NCBI GenBank assembly: GCA_028583685.1
Contig: JAMXIF010001210.1
Span: forward strand, 14,445,259-14,509,258
DNA: 64,000 nucleotides
From: Petaurus breviceps papuanus
Lineage: Eukaryota > Chordata > Mammalia > Diprotodontia > Petauridae
Direction of reading: 5' to 3'
This document shows, piece after piece, positions 21,550 to 32,577 of the stretch. The notes below the pieces were generated by a model, which made no database searches, was not told the DNA's origin, and saw only the letters and a program-made list of their open reading frames with translations. The translations under genes and the position numbers were made by a program. Position 1 is the first letter of the stretch. The number at the start of each line of letters is the position of its first letter.

Positions 21550-21780
21550 TAACAAACATTTTTTGAGTATCTACTTTGTGGTAGACACTCTGGTGCTAGA
21601 ATCATCGAATCCCAGAGTTGGAATGGATCTTGGAGAACATTTGAGTCAATCCTTTGGCTAATGGATATATCCCCATGGGTGATACAAAGAAAGTTCTAAA
21701 ATCTTATGTATAAGATATGATTCCTGGTCTCAAGGAACTTAAAACTTAGATTGTAAACATAGTGTTGTATAAATAGTAGA
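21550..21780 (-). mobile_element. L2 3' end with inserted CR1/L3 3' fragment
   Basis: Reverse of the L2 3' terminus ('aacaaacattttttgagtat', 'ctctggtgctaga') is split at 21600-21665 by 'atcgaatcccagagttggaa', the reverse of a CR1/L3 3' end, then resumes with 'gatacaaagaaag' and 'ctggtctcaaggaacttaa'. Confidence 0.65.
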
Positions 21781-22003
21781 CACAATCATATTTGTTGGTT
21801 AACAAATTATGGAATTATGGGAATTCAGCTAGTCTGCTAGTAGAAGTGATCTGACTGGCTATTGTGGTAGAGAACAGATACTATTTCTACTGTCAGGAAA
21901 TTGGTTCAACTAGTTGAAAAAGAGGTAGATTTATCATGAGGGAGATAGTGAAGATTCATCTTTTTAAGACAAGATAATGGGTTCTAGCAAAATAGAATGA
22001 GTG

Positions 22004-22307
22004 ACGGAGCGGCCAGGTAACACAGCGAGTAAGAGCACCGGCTCCAGTGTTGAGAAGACCTGGAGATCGAATCCCGGGCTCAGACACTTAGCACCCACCC
22101 ACAAACACCTGGCCGTGTAACCTTGAGCAAATTACTTAACCCCAATTGCTTAGGGGCCGCCAGGTGGCTCAGCGAGTAAGAGCACTGGCTCCAGTGTCGG
22201 GATGACCTGGATCAAATCTGGGCTCAGATACTCAGCACCACACCCAGAAATAATAACTGGCCGTGTAACCTTGAGCAAGTTACTTAACCCTGATTGCTTT
22301 AAAAAAA
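22004..22307 (+). mobile_element. Dimeric tRNA-headed SINE
   Basis: Two head-to-tail units, 22004-22152 and 22153-22307, of the 'ccaggtggctcagcgagtaa' subtype. The junction 'ccaattgcttaggggccgcc' has no poly(A), and only the outside is flanked by a perfect 13-base duplication, 'aatagaatgagtg' (21991-22003 and 22308-22320). The pair therefore seems to have been inserted as one dimer rather than as two separate events. Confidence 0.9.
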
Positions 22308-22691
22308 AATAGAATGAGTGTCAGAGAACCTAGACTGTCTTCTGACTTTATGGTTCACTCGTGAAGTTTTTCTGACTGTCCCTTTGTGGCACAGGTTTCC
22401 TTTCATACGATGAAAATGACAGCAGTTTTTATTTAAAGTGAGGGCCTTGTGATGAAATTATATTAGATGGACTTCCCTCAATAATACCTATGTCTGTCTA
22501 AATTGTTTCTGAATACTAAATCATATTTTATGTGCCATATTATCTCTGGAATGACTAGTTCATAGATTATAATCTAGCTTTCATCTTAAACTTTCTCCTT
22601 TCCCAGGACTTATATCTTTTTGCACTTACAGCTTCCTTGACCTAATTCTTCCAGTACTGGTTGCAATTTCACATATATCCCACTGACTCAC

Positions 22692-23045
22692 TGGTCATAG
22701 TAGAAGAGCTGGAATATTCCTTGCTCCCCATTGCCACTTCCAGGTTTTCCCTCTTCTTTGATGTTCATTAAATCCACATTTATCACGCAATCAAGATTCT
22801 GATGGCTGTCGTCTACCAATGTCCAAGACACTCTCTGTTGAGGACCTCGGGCCAGTGAGACTCTGACCCTGATGGCTGAATAAGCCCCCTCAGGTAAAGG
22901 TCTCGCTGCCAGGCCCGAATCAGTTCCCCATCCCCCAGGGAAGAGTTCAAGCATGCAGGTGTGAGGATTGGATCCTTGAGATAAGCTTAGGCCTGAGAAC
23001 ACTGCAGTGCACAATGTCCACAGGGGAAAGCCATTAGGAAGCATC
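22692..23045 (-). other. Possible first coding exon of a secreted protein (doubtful)
   Basis: On the minus strand a TTTTACAG acceptor-like sequence is followed one base later by ATG (23044, purine at -3). The frame reads MLPNGFPLWTLCTAVFSGLS, resembling a signal peptide, and stays open for 117 codons to a perfect GTGAGT donor (22691-22686). I recognise no family. Against it, the 3' half (22705-22825) looks antisense to the start of the L2 endonuclease region on the plus strand, so the open frame may be accidental. It could also be a composite of a repeat insertion and L2. Confidence 0.2.
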
Positions 23046-23214
23046 CTGTAAAAGACTTGCACTTAGAACAATGAAGGAGATTCTTTTTCTGCCACTCTTT
23101 GAGTCCCTGTCTCTCTTTTAACTCGCAGCCTCTGGGTAGACAGCACTCCCAGTCCTGATAGGGAATAGCAGGATTCCCAATTCTCTCAGCTCTGCCACAG
23201 AAAGCCGGGTTCCC

Positions 23215-24640
23215 TGCCTCGGCCCATCACAACTCTCCTTCCATCCTCAACAAGTTCTGTACCTGGTCCATGCCAGTCTTTCTCTCCTCCTCAGGTCTTG
23301 CCCTCATACTAAGGGACTTCAATGTGCATGTTGATATTCCCTCAAGGATCCTAACCTCCAGGTTCCTTAATGAATTCATTTCCCATAACCTACTCCTCTA
23401 CCCCACTACAGCTACACACCGAAATGTCATACCCTTGATCTAGCCATCACCCACGAATGTATTGCTTCCATGTTTACATTTACTGGCTGTATGACCTTAG
23501 GCAAATCACTTAATATCTGCTTGCCTCAGTTTCCACAACTATAAAATGAGAATAATGACAATAGCACCTACCTCCTGGGGTTGTTGTGAAAATAAAATGA
23601 GATGATACTTTTAAGATGCATAGCACAGTGCCTGGCACATTTTGGGTGCTATATAATTGGTAGCTATTAATATTAATTATAATATTTTTGTGCATTTGGT
23701 AATTCCTTTATCTGATCACAATCTGTTGTCATTCCACCTATCCCTATGCCTTGCAACTCGCCAGATCTGGTCTTTGTCCTCACTGTGACCTCTAATCACT
23801 CCACTTCCACAGTTCCTTCCCAGGCCATCGCTCCAGCACTGGCCACATTCTTCTCCCTTCTCCACCTTGTCAACCTGATGAACCAGTTCAACTCTACACT
23901 GTCCTCTTCCCTCCATTCCCTCATCGCCTTGTCTTATCAAAGACATTACCCTGCAAAAAGTCAGCCTTGGATTAGTCCCAATATCCGTTGCCTTTGATCC
24001 TTCTCACACTGCTGAATGTAGATGAAGGAAACAATAAAACTGTACTAAGTAGGCCCACTATTATTTATATTGTATTATACAAGCTCAACTGCATCCTCAC
24101 TGCAGCAAGGCGATCTCTTACTCCTCTCTAACCAAATCTCTACCCCACTCATCAAAGAAGCCTTTCCAAACCTTCCATCTTCATTCAAACCTCCCACAGC
24201 TCTCTCACACCCTGCACTCCCAGCTGAAAACTTTGCCTTGAATTTCACTGAAAAAAATTGAAGCCATTTGCCAAGAGCTCCCTGTTCTTCCTATCTCATC
24301 TCACATCACTCAGATGCCTTCTGTCACTTTCTCCTCCTCTATTCCAGTCTCTCATGAAGAGGTGGCCTTCCTCCTTGCTAAAACAAACCCCTTGCACAAG
24401 TGAAAGTGAATCCATTCCATTCCATCTTTTCTGGCAGATCACCCCCTCTATCATTCCCACTCTCTCACTTTTCTTCCATCTCTCCCTGTCTACTGGCTGC
24501 TTTCCTACTGTCTACAAACACTCCTATGTCTCGCCCATTCTCAAAAAAAGTTCACATAATCTATATGTCTTGGCTAGCTACGATTCTATATCTCTTCTTC
24601 CTTCAGTGGGTAAACTCAACTAATTCAAGTCCAAAACAAC
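23215..24640 (+). mobile_element. L2 LINE endonuclease to RT start
   Basis: 'LALILRDFNVHVDIPSRILT' at about 23297 is the L2 endonuclease 'LLGDFNIH' block. 'SDHNLLSFHL' follows after a MIR (23480-23690), and 'FHLSLSTGCFPTVYKHSYVSPILKK' near 24450-24550 is the start of the RT domain. Frames are broken repeatedly. An upstream 'IKILMAVVY' segment near 22790-22815 may be the same element, separated by about 400 bases of unidentified insert. Confidence 0.8.
23480..23690 (+). mobile_element. MIR SINE inserted in L2
   Basis: Classic MIR order: 'tggctgtatgaccttaggca', 'cctcagtttccacaactata', 'gggttgttgtgaaaataaaa', then 'gcacagtgcctggcaca'. Confidence 0.85.
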
Positions 24641-26585
24641 TCATCCAAGTCTCTATAGCTCTAAAGATTTTGCACATGAGAAACAATTCACTCAAGTCAG
24701 ACAAGAATACAAGAAGAACTCTGTTCTTCTCCCTGGGGAATAACAGCTTTGTAGTACTTTAGAGTTATAATTAGAAAATGTTGATAATGTTTGGTAAAAT
24801 GCATTCCTGCTGACTTCCCAACACCTCAGACACTGTTTTTCTAACAGAAAATGGAACTGGTAAATAAAATCTAATATATTTGATAATACCATTAAGCACA
24901 CTTAGGAAAAAAAAAAAAGCAAACCTCATCTTTCTGATGCTGTATTTCCGGAGGCATGAAAACTCCAGTGTGGAGCTGCTGGCACATCTCATCCCCACCC
25001 CACCCCCTCCGCCTCACTACCAAATCCCAAGAGTTGCTTTAGTCATGAAGGCATTACAGTGCTGTGGAAAGTCTTGGCATTAAGCCAGTACCAGTGTTCA
25101 GTAGGATAAAGACCTCAAAGTCTAGCTTCCTGACTATGCCTGCCCTGAAGAAACAGGGCAAAGAATGGCACTGACATAATGAGGTAGTTGTCCTGCTGTT
25201 ATGCCAGGAGAAAAGAAAGGAGTCATTTTTTTTTCCATTTTGACAAACCTTTTAAGATAAAGATAGCTCTTTTTTTTAAATAAAATGATCTGTTATCCCA
25301 GGTATAAATTTATGCCAAGTGTTAAAGCTAAATAAACAGGAAAAATGGAAATGACTTTCATTAATAAAAATGACTTAACCTGCATAAATATTTCTGTAAT
25401 GTCATGTAAGTTTCAGGGTACTTTAAGCAAGAGTGTTATTTTAGTGTTAAACAGTAAGGGGGAAATGTAATGATTTATCTGGGCTCAATATACTGCAGCA
25501 AGAATTAGCAAGGGTTCAAGAATGGAGCGTCAAGTTGCAGCCCCTGTTCTTTCCCCTGGAGGCAGAGTCTGGACCAGTCTGGATGAATGCAAGGGATATA
25601 GGAAAATTCCCCACCTCTAAAACATCTCCCATGCATATTACCAATTAGAAAAAAATGTTATGATACCAACCCCTTCTTTAAAATACTCACACAATCAAAA
25701 TTAAGCATATCAGCTATTTCACACCTTAGTATGAATTACTTGAATCAGCTACTTAGGTTGTTTTTCTATCAGAGATCAGCTACATGAAGTACTGAAAGTT
25801 TTAATCACAGGGAGAAGAGAGAGAGAATGAGAAGTAATTTTGAAGCATGGGTTAGAAGACAAACTTGGGTGGAGTGCCAAAGTGGGAGGCTATGAATACC
25901 CAGAGGGTAGCATGACAGCATCATGGGAGGAAAAAAGCACCTGGAATTACAGACAGACATAAAAAGAGAGGAGAACAAATGTCCAAGGTTGGAAAAGTTA
26001 TACCACTTTCAGTATTTGGCTCAGTTTAGAAAGCTTACTCTATCATACTTAAAGTAAAATTTTAGATTAAAATTAAATTGAATTAAAATTTCAGATAAAA
26101 TTCTGATGAAAAAAACATGAATATATTGTATCACATCTATGGCTCTAAGATCTGTTCAGTCATAATGAAAAATGAGTCTCAAAATAAAATTCTTCAAAGA
26201 AACACCTCTTTCCTTTCTCCCTTTCTTCTTTTCTCCAATCCCTTTATCCTTTTATTTCATCCTCTCTTCCTTTCTCCCTTCTTGCAGGAAACAGTGAGTA
26301 ATATAGGAGATATTTATGTGGAATATTTGTGAGATATTTTTGTTTCTTTTGGGAAACAGTGAGTAGTATGGGAGATATTTGTGTGTGTTTGTGCACATGT
26401 GTTGAGGACTTTACTTCTGAAATTAACCCTAAATTGAATTTAGATATGAAAATGGATTTCAATGATCCATACAGAGAAACAAATAGAAATTAGTTTTGAG
26501 GAGAAGAGTGATGGTATATACATTGGTGCTAATGTGGTCACACTGAGAGAGAGAATGGCCTTTATTTTTTTTAATAACTTTTTTT
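24640..26585. other. No recognisable gene or repeat
   Basis: About 1.9 kb without a transposon I can name and without a convincing exon. An A run at 24905-24918 and AT-rich sequence at 25300-25500 are the only notable parts. Confidence 0.4.
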
Positions 26586-26589
26586 TTTG

Positions 26590-26668
26590 TATAATGCGTC
26601 ATGGTTCACAAAGTGTTTAATATTTATTATCTCATTTGAACCTCACAGAACCCCTGATTAAAACCTAT
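26590..26668 (-). mobile_element. MIR 3' fragment
   Basis: 'ttattatctcatttgaacct' followed by 'cacagaacccctgatta': the reverse of the MIR 3' part, cut by the next SINE. Confidence 0.6.
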
Positions 26669-26669
26669 G

Positions 26670-26838
26670 GAATTTTTTTTTTTGCTTTTTTGGAGGGGGG
26701 AAGGCAGGGCAATTGGGGTTAAGTGACTTGCCCAAGGTCACAAGGCAAGTAAGTGTTAAATGTCTGAGGCTGGATTCAAACTCAAGTCCTCCTGACTCCA
26801 GGGTCGGTGCTCTATTCACTGTACTACCTAGCTGCCCC
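26670..26838 (-). mobile_element. tRNA-headed SINE
   Basis: Minus orientation from a T run through 'ggcagggcaattggggttaa', 'gactccagggtcggtgctct' to the head 'gtactacctagctgccccta'. Confidence 0.9.
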
Positions 26839-27059
26839 TACCTGGTCCTCATTGATAAGCTGCTGGAATACTACAAGGTAAGGTGAAAGGATGAAGATTA
26901 CCTCAGAGAGAAAGGATACCACCATCTTATGTCAGCGCCCAGGGCTAGAGCCCCATTTCCACAGGCTAGTTATGGCTCTGTACTCAGGGCACAAAAAAAG
27001 GAATCTATGTACTCAACATGAGTCTCCCCTTGATTCCCTTAATCTTTTGCTACAGAAAG

Positions 27060-27490
27060 AAGAAAATGATCTATATGAACAAAAAATATATTTATAGAAG
27101 TTCTTTTTGGAGTGGCAAAGAACCAGAAATGAAGAGAGTGCCAATCAATTGGGGAATTGTTGAACAATGATGCTATATTAATTTAATGGAATACTATTTT
27201 GCTGTAAGAAATGGTAAGAGTTTCAGGGAAGTCTGGAAAGACTTGTATGAACTGATGAAGAGTGAAGTGAACAGAACAAAAATAACAATTTATAGCCTAA
27301 TAGCAACATATAAAGAAATACAATCAGTCCTGTCCTTCAGAGACTTTAACCTAGTAATTAAATTAGAAAATAGGAATGGAAAAATATCCCAAAACCCTGG
27401 ATTCTCCCCCTTATTAGTAGTTGATTATTAATAATTATTTCTCTCATTCTCCCATTTTATTCTATTGAGAAATACAGTCTGATATGACAT
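27060..27490 (+). mobile_element. L1 3' end fragment
   Basis: 'gttctttttggagtggcaaa' and 'atggaatactattttgctgt' give MEYYFAVRNGKSFREVWKDL, the L1 ORF2 C terminus; a 3' UTR of another type follows. Confidence 0.75.
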
Positions 27491-27567
27491 TGTATGAATA
27501 ATTTTCTTTTTTTTTAATTAATTAATTTAGTTTTAGTTTACAACATTCAGCTCCACAAGCTTTTGAG

Positions 27568-27594
27568 TTAGGGTTAGGGTTAGGGTTAGGGTTA
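27568..27594 (+). repeat. Interstitial telomeric repeat (TTAGGG)4.5
   Basis: Four perfect TTAGGG units and a partial fifth inside an L1 3' UTR. In related minus-strand L1 ends here (for example 45660-45730) this position holds the C-rich (polypurine on the element's strand) tract, so the array replaces it. Confidence 0.97.
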
Positions 27595-27610
27595 GATATG
27601 ATATAGATTC

Positions 27611-27778
27611 TTTTTTTTTTTAAGCAATTGGGGTTAAGTAACTTGCCCAAGGTTACACAGCCAGTTGTTTTTTTTGTGTGTGTGTATGGGTGTTAATTAT
27701 CTGAGTCCAGAACCAATCCCGAGTCCTCCCGACTCTGGGGCCAGTGCTCTTACTCACTGTGCCACCTAGCCACCCCTC
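27611..27778 (-). mobile_element. tRNA-headed SINE with TG linker
   Basis: Flanked by the perfect 12-base duplication 'tgatatagattc' (27599-27610, 27779-27790). The linker has become TGTGTGTG (27676-27685). Confidence 0.95.
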
Positions 27779-28689
27779 TGATATAGATTCTACAAATACC
27801 TTCACATTAAACATTGGTCAAGTTGTAAAGAAGAATTATAACCAATGGAAATAGCAATGAGAAAAAAGGAACAAAACAAAACAAAACAGAGAGAGAGCAA
27901 GTAGTTTGCTTCAATCTGCACTCAGACTCCCATAAATCTTTCTCTGTATGTGGATAGCCTTTTCTATCATCAGTCCTTTGGAGTGTCTTATAACCTTGCA
28001 TTACTGAGATGAGCCTTGTCTATCAAAGTCAGTCGTCACATATACGATGTGTCTGTAATTGTGTACAATATTCTCCTGGTTCTGCTCTCCTCATTCAGCA
28101 TCAGTTTATATAAGTCTATCCATGTTATTATGAAGTCTGTCTGCTCCTCATTTCTTATAGTACAGTAGTATTCCATTACATTCATATACCACAACTTGTT
28201 CAGCCATTCCCCAATTGATGGGCATCCCTTGATTTCCAATTCTTTGCCACCAGAAAAAGAGCTGCTATAAATATTTTTGCATATATGGGTCCTTTTCCCA
28301 CTTGTATGATCTCTTTGGGATACAGCCCTAGAAGTGGTATTACTTGGTCAAAGGGTTTACACATTTTTATAGCTCTTTGGGCATAGTTACATATATATAT
28401 CCAGAATGGTTGGATCAGTTCACAACTCCACCAACAAGATTAGTGTTCCAATTTTGCCACATCTTCTCCAACATTTAACATTTTCCTTTTCTGTCATATT
28501 AGCCAATCTGGTAGGTGTGAGGTGATACCTTAGAGTTGTTTTAATTTGCATTTCTCTTATCAATAGTGATTTAGAGCAATAATAAATTATTACTTTGAAA
28601 AAGAAAGCAGCAATCTAGAAAAGAAAATATTAGCTGAAAATAAGACCAAATTATCTATTGTATCCAATCCTAATATCTATGATTAAATT

Positions 28690-29640
28690 ACCAAACCACT
28701 AATAAAATATAGTCCTGAATTTACACTCATACTCTTGCTATTTTTTCCAAGTTCAATGTGGGATATTTTGAGTAACCAGCTATGCAAGTTATGGCCTGAG
28801 CCCCCATCAATGAAATATTCTATATTCAGAGACCAAGTAAGCCCAAATTCAATAGTAAAGCATTGAATTTAGTCATTAAAAATAGATAACAAGGGGAAAA
28901 TAATCAGGCAGTAGATTTGTTCTCATTTCCCCATAGGCACAAGTAACTACATCTCCAGAGGTGATGAAGAGGGGAAAATCTCAAGGAAAACTTATGTAGG
29001 GGTAGGAAAACTATCCCTCTTGCAATGTGGTGAACAGGAAAAGGAAAGTCACTAATTTCCCTGTCTCTTCTTGGCTGGTCACTTTCCATGACCAGCAAGA
29101 AGATCTAATATAGCTAATTGGGAATATATTTACTTTGGCTCTAGTTCTGGGTTACTAGTTCCTTTCATATGGAATAAATCTTCTGAGTTCCCACCCTCTG
29201 TAATTACCAAAGCTCAAACATGCAGAACATCAGCTGAAATGCTAGCTTCTCTGGCTCAGTAGGCTTTGTCCCACAACAATATATTGCTTCAGTTCACTCT
29301 CTTTCCGTGTAGTTTCCCTTCTGATTTCCATCTTCTTTCCAATGTCATGCCTCCTATTGACGAGGTCAGGGTTTATCCAAGAGTGACATCATCAGTAATC
29401 CCCCAGGCTCTCATGAGAATCAGCCCAATCCTTATTATAATATTCATTTTTTCATTAATTGTTAACCAATCAGAGTTGATTTCCACCTATCAGGAATACT
29501 CACTCTTCCAAGAGTATTAAAGCATTCAGGGACCCCAAAGTTTGCCTTTGGTTTACAAGAAAAAGCCACTGACCTCAATCTATTAATTTACTTACGATAA
29601 TTAATAAATTGTTTATTAATTGCCCAGAAAAAAAGGAAAA
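28690..29640 (+). mobile_element. Possible solo LTR
   Basis: A CCAAT-type box ('ttaaccaatcagagttgatt'), a TATA-like 'gagtattaaagc' and an 'aataaattg' polyadenylation-like signal follow in LTR order within 29460-29620. No second copy in the window and no clear ends, so this is tentative. A fossil if real. Confidence 0.35.
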
Positions 29641-29889
29641 CTTCATTATTTTCAAGTATTTATTCATTGTAGCATTATAGTTTTAATAGCCCTACACCCT
29701 ACAATAAATTACTCCTATAACTGATTCTGGTTTTTAAAAAGCTTTTCTTCTTCATCCCTAGCTACAGATTTACATGATTAAAGTGAGAGTCAAACAATTA
29801 TGGACTTATGAAATATGGATAATTCATAACAACAACCAGAAAAAAACCCTTCATGGCCTGAATCATGTAATAAGGGACTAATTAGCCTT

Positions 29890-30061
29890 TTTTGTTTGTC
29901 ATGTACCTTTTTGGTAGTTTAGTGAAGCCAATGGACTCTTTTTCAAAAGAAATTTTTTAAAGACATAAAATGGAACATATAGGGTTACAAAGGAAACCTA
30001 TTATATTAAAATAGATATTAAAAAAATTCAAGTCCATTGACTCCCAGGTTAAGAACCCCTG
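29890..30061 (+). mobile_element. Non-autonomous DNA transposon fragment ('ggttaagaacccctg' end)
   Basis: Right end 'ccaggttaagaacccctg' is shared with the element at 51047-51608, and its inverted form 'cagggcttcttaac' opens the one at 33996. The left end is missing or too diverged. Confidence 0.6.
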
Positions 30062-30229
30062 TAAAATAACTGATGATGCCACACAACTTAGATACAATGT
30101 GTAAATGTTCAACCGTACTGCTTGCTTTATAATAGAACCTGGGATAATCAGTAATAAGAATAATATCATAATAATATCATTAATTATATCATATATTTTG
30201 TTTATATTTATATAATATATAATAATAAA

Positions 30230-30650
30230 ATTGCTGTCATCCTCTACCCTGGTACCTCAATGACTGGTGGCTCCCTGCCTATGACATCAGAGGTGACAAG
30301 CTGATTAGATGCACCATCATTAAACACTCCCTCCCATCCTTCCCTATAAGACACTTTTGCTTCCTGGGGTATCCCTATTTAAGCTCCTTGGGTCAGTTAG
30401 TAAATAATGACAACAATAACTCCTTTGAACTTCATCATGCCCCCAGGAGCCTCATCATTCTGTAAAATTGCAACAGCCTTAGTACTCACACCTCCCTGGT
30501 ACTCTCACTACCCTCTAACTGGAGGACTGAGCAGAGAGCTCCTCCTAAAATCTTCATTTAAGGAGGGAACAGGGCACCACCCAGGTGAGCTCCTCTGGAT
30601 TTCTCCATCATGCCTTTCTCCCCTTCTTCTCAGGTTCCTTTTGGGTGTTG
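30230..30650 (+). mobile_element. Unnamed repeat joined to an L2 3' tail
   Basis: Contains 'tatttaagctccttgggtca' and 'ctgagcagagagctcctcct', which I associate with a repeated marsupial unit; it runs straight into the L2 end at 30650. Could be an LTR next to L2 or a composite element. Confidence 0.35.
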
Positions 30651-30840
30651 TCCTTCCCCATCAAATTGTAAGCTCTTTGAGGGCAGAAACTGTTTTTCTT
30701 CTTCACATTTGTATCTCCAACACTTAGCATAATGCTTGGCACATATTAGGCATGTAATAAATGTTTCTTGACTGATTGATAAGCATTTATTAAGCTCTTA
30801 CTATGTATCAGGCACTGTGCTAGATAAAAGGGTTTATTGC
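30650..30840 (+). mobile_element. L2 3' end
   Basis: 'aaattgtaagctctttgagg', 'gtatctccaacacttagcat', 'taataaatgtttcttgactg'. From 30780 a short inverted L2 end ('gcatttattaagctcttact') follows. Confidence 0.85.
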
Positions 30841-30979
30841 TTTCAGCAACGACTGGGTTGTCTGGTTTTATGCAATCCATCTAGTCCTAATGACTAACCC
30901 AAATAGCTTTCAGTCATGTAATATATATCCAACTACTATTTTTACCAATTTCTTTAGGTCAATATTTTAGATATTTAGA

Positions 30980-31037
30980 TTTTTTTCTTTTTTGGAGGGC
31001 AATTGGGGTTAAGTAACTTGCCCAAGGTTACATGGCT

Positions 31038-31090
<53 letters not shown>

Positions 31091-31168
31091 AGTGTCTGAG
31101 TCCGGAACTGGACTCGGGTCCTCCTGACTCCAGGGCCAGGGCTTTACTCACTGTGCCACCTAGCCACC
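30980..31168 (-). mobile_element. tRNA-headed SINE with long (GT)n in the linker
   Basis: Minus orientation, 'gggcaattggggttaagtaa' through (GT)n at 31043-31088 to 'actgtgccacctagccaccc'. The microsatellite sits exactly at the CACA linker of the SINE. Confidence 0.93.
31043..31088. repeat. (GT)n microsatellite inside a SINE
   Basis: 23 GT units at the linker position of the surrounding SINE. Confidence 0.97.
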
Positions 31169-31257
31169 CTACATTTTCTTTCTTAAAACGCACTTAACAC
31201 AGTACATGACTGGTCCTTAAATGCTTAGTGACCAACAAAGGTACTAAGGTCCTTTAT

Positions 31258-31512
31258 TGTAAAGGTAGTGAAAGAACAGTCAATTTGGTATCAGAAAACC
31301 TAGATTTGAATCCCAGCTTTATTACTTACCACAAGCATGACCCCAAACAAATCACTTAATTCTAACCCTCGGTTTCATCATCTGTAAAATAGGGATAATT
31401 ATATTGGCGCTGTCTACATTATAGAAATAATGTGAGGGTGAACTGAAGTAATTTGAGCAAAACATTTTGCAATTGTGGGTACTATATAAATGTGGGTGAT
31501 TATTATCATTTG
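31258..31512 (+). mobile_element. MIR-like SINE
   Basis: 'tcaatttggtatcagaaaac', 'cccagctttattacttacca', 'ggtttcatcatctgtaaaat', 'actatataaatgtgggtgat' in MIR order. Confidence 0.75.
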
Positions 31513-32397
31513 ACCTCTGGTTATCTTTGGAAAAAAAAAAGTTCACAAAAGCCAGTAGTAAGGGGGCTCAACAGGACCAGAGCTCCAACCCATCAGTTAC
31601 TTCTAAGTTTTGCTGCAGACAGATGTTCTGGAAGGGTAGGGGTGGAGGTAGGGATACTCAGCAATGAAAAGCAAAGTTTCAATTTTTCCAGAGCAGTAAA
31701 ATCCTCCAGATTGTCCAAAGCTAGTCTTAAAATACACAGGGCAGTTCCCTAGAAATGAAACCATTTCTTATTCTTATGTATTGGCATTCTTAAAATAAAA
31801 AAAATAATTATTATCTTGAATTCCATGGTTAGACAACATCCTGGAGATAGATAATTGGCAAAAATTAATATTTCCTTTACTCATTAATGGAACACAAGGA
31901 AACCCTGGACTTGGTTGGGAAATGTGTAGGTATATTTTTATCACTACCTAAAACGACATACCTGACTTTGAAATTATTTCCTGAAATCTGCAACTATAAA
32001 TAAAACTCATTCCAAAGATCATTTGAAAAAGCCCTATCTGGAATTTCTAAAATACTTTGCCACCTGGTTACTCTTTATGCAATGTGATTTTTTTTCCAAT
32101 GGTTCCATACATACACACACACATAAATGTATGTGTATGTATACCTATATATCTTTTCTCCAAAAGAGAAATGCAAGTTAAAAAGGGAAACTTTCTCCCT
32201 TGTTTAAACTGGTCTGTGCAACCCACAGTGTCAATTTCCTTTCAGAAAGTAAACCAAGGTTACTCATATGCACAGGCACCCTGACCAAAACTATTCCATT
32301 GTGCAATATGCGTGTTGCTTGTCTCCCAAAGTAGATGATTATGGAGAGCAGGAGGGGGGAGGGGAAGAACCACATTCACAACTAGTCCCAGAGAGTT

Positions 32398-32577
32398 GTA
32401 TAAAAGCTGCAGAACTAGCATCCTTCCTCATCCACGGTGTCATTTCAAAAGCCAAGTGAGGAGGCTGGGAAAGCTGTGCACTACAGTTGTTCTGAAATCC
32501 ACACTGTTTTTCATTCTGGACTCCAGAGGTTACACCCAGGATCACAATAACCTCTCTTCCTGACAGAAAATTAACTG
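32398..32577 (+). promoter_or_regulatory. Candidate TATA promoter and non-coding first exon
   Basis: A canonical TATA box (gtataaaag, 32398-32406) lies in repeat-free DNA. Upstream are a GA-rich block 'ggaggggggaggggaagaac' (32351-32370) and a RUNX-type 'aaccaca' (32368-32374). A start near 32428 would give an exon of about 150 bases ending at a perfect donor (ctg|gtaagt, intron from 32578). No ATG occurs between the expected start and the donor, as expected for a 5' UTR exon. I cannot name a gene, and no downstream exon is identified, so this stays a prediction from signals alone. Confidence 0.35.

Larger units (their letters stand above)
27503..28605 (-). mobile_element. L1 3' end carrying a telomere-repeat array and a SINE
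   Basis: Minus-strand L1. The frame at 28036-28239 reads 'EWLNKLWYMNVMEYYCTIRN', matching the L1 ORF2 C terminus ('WHIYTMEYYAAIKN'). Further on 'ggtgtgaggtgatacctta' is the antisense of the preceding segment. The 3' UTR occupies 27503-28035 with an inserted TTAGGG array (27568-27594) and a SINE (27611-27778). Confidence 0.88.

Noticed and set aside
24258-24762. Frames of 120-121 codons
   Set aside because: They are pieces of L2 ORF2 (RT start), already listed as a LINE remnant.
27568-27594. True telomere or chromosome end
   Set aside because: Only 4.5 units inside an L1, with ordinary sequence on both sides.
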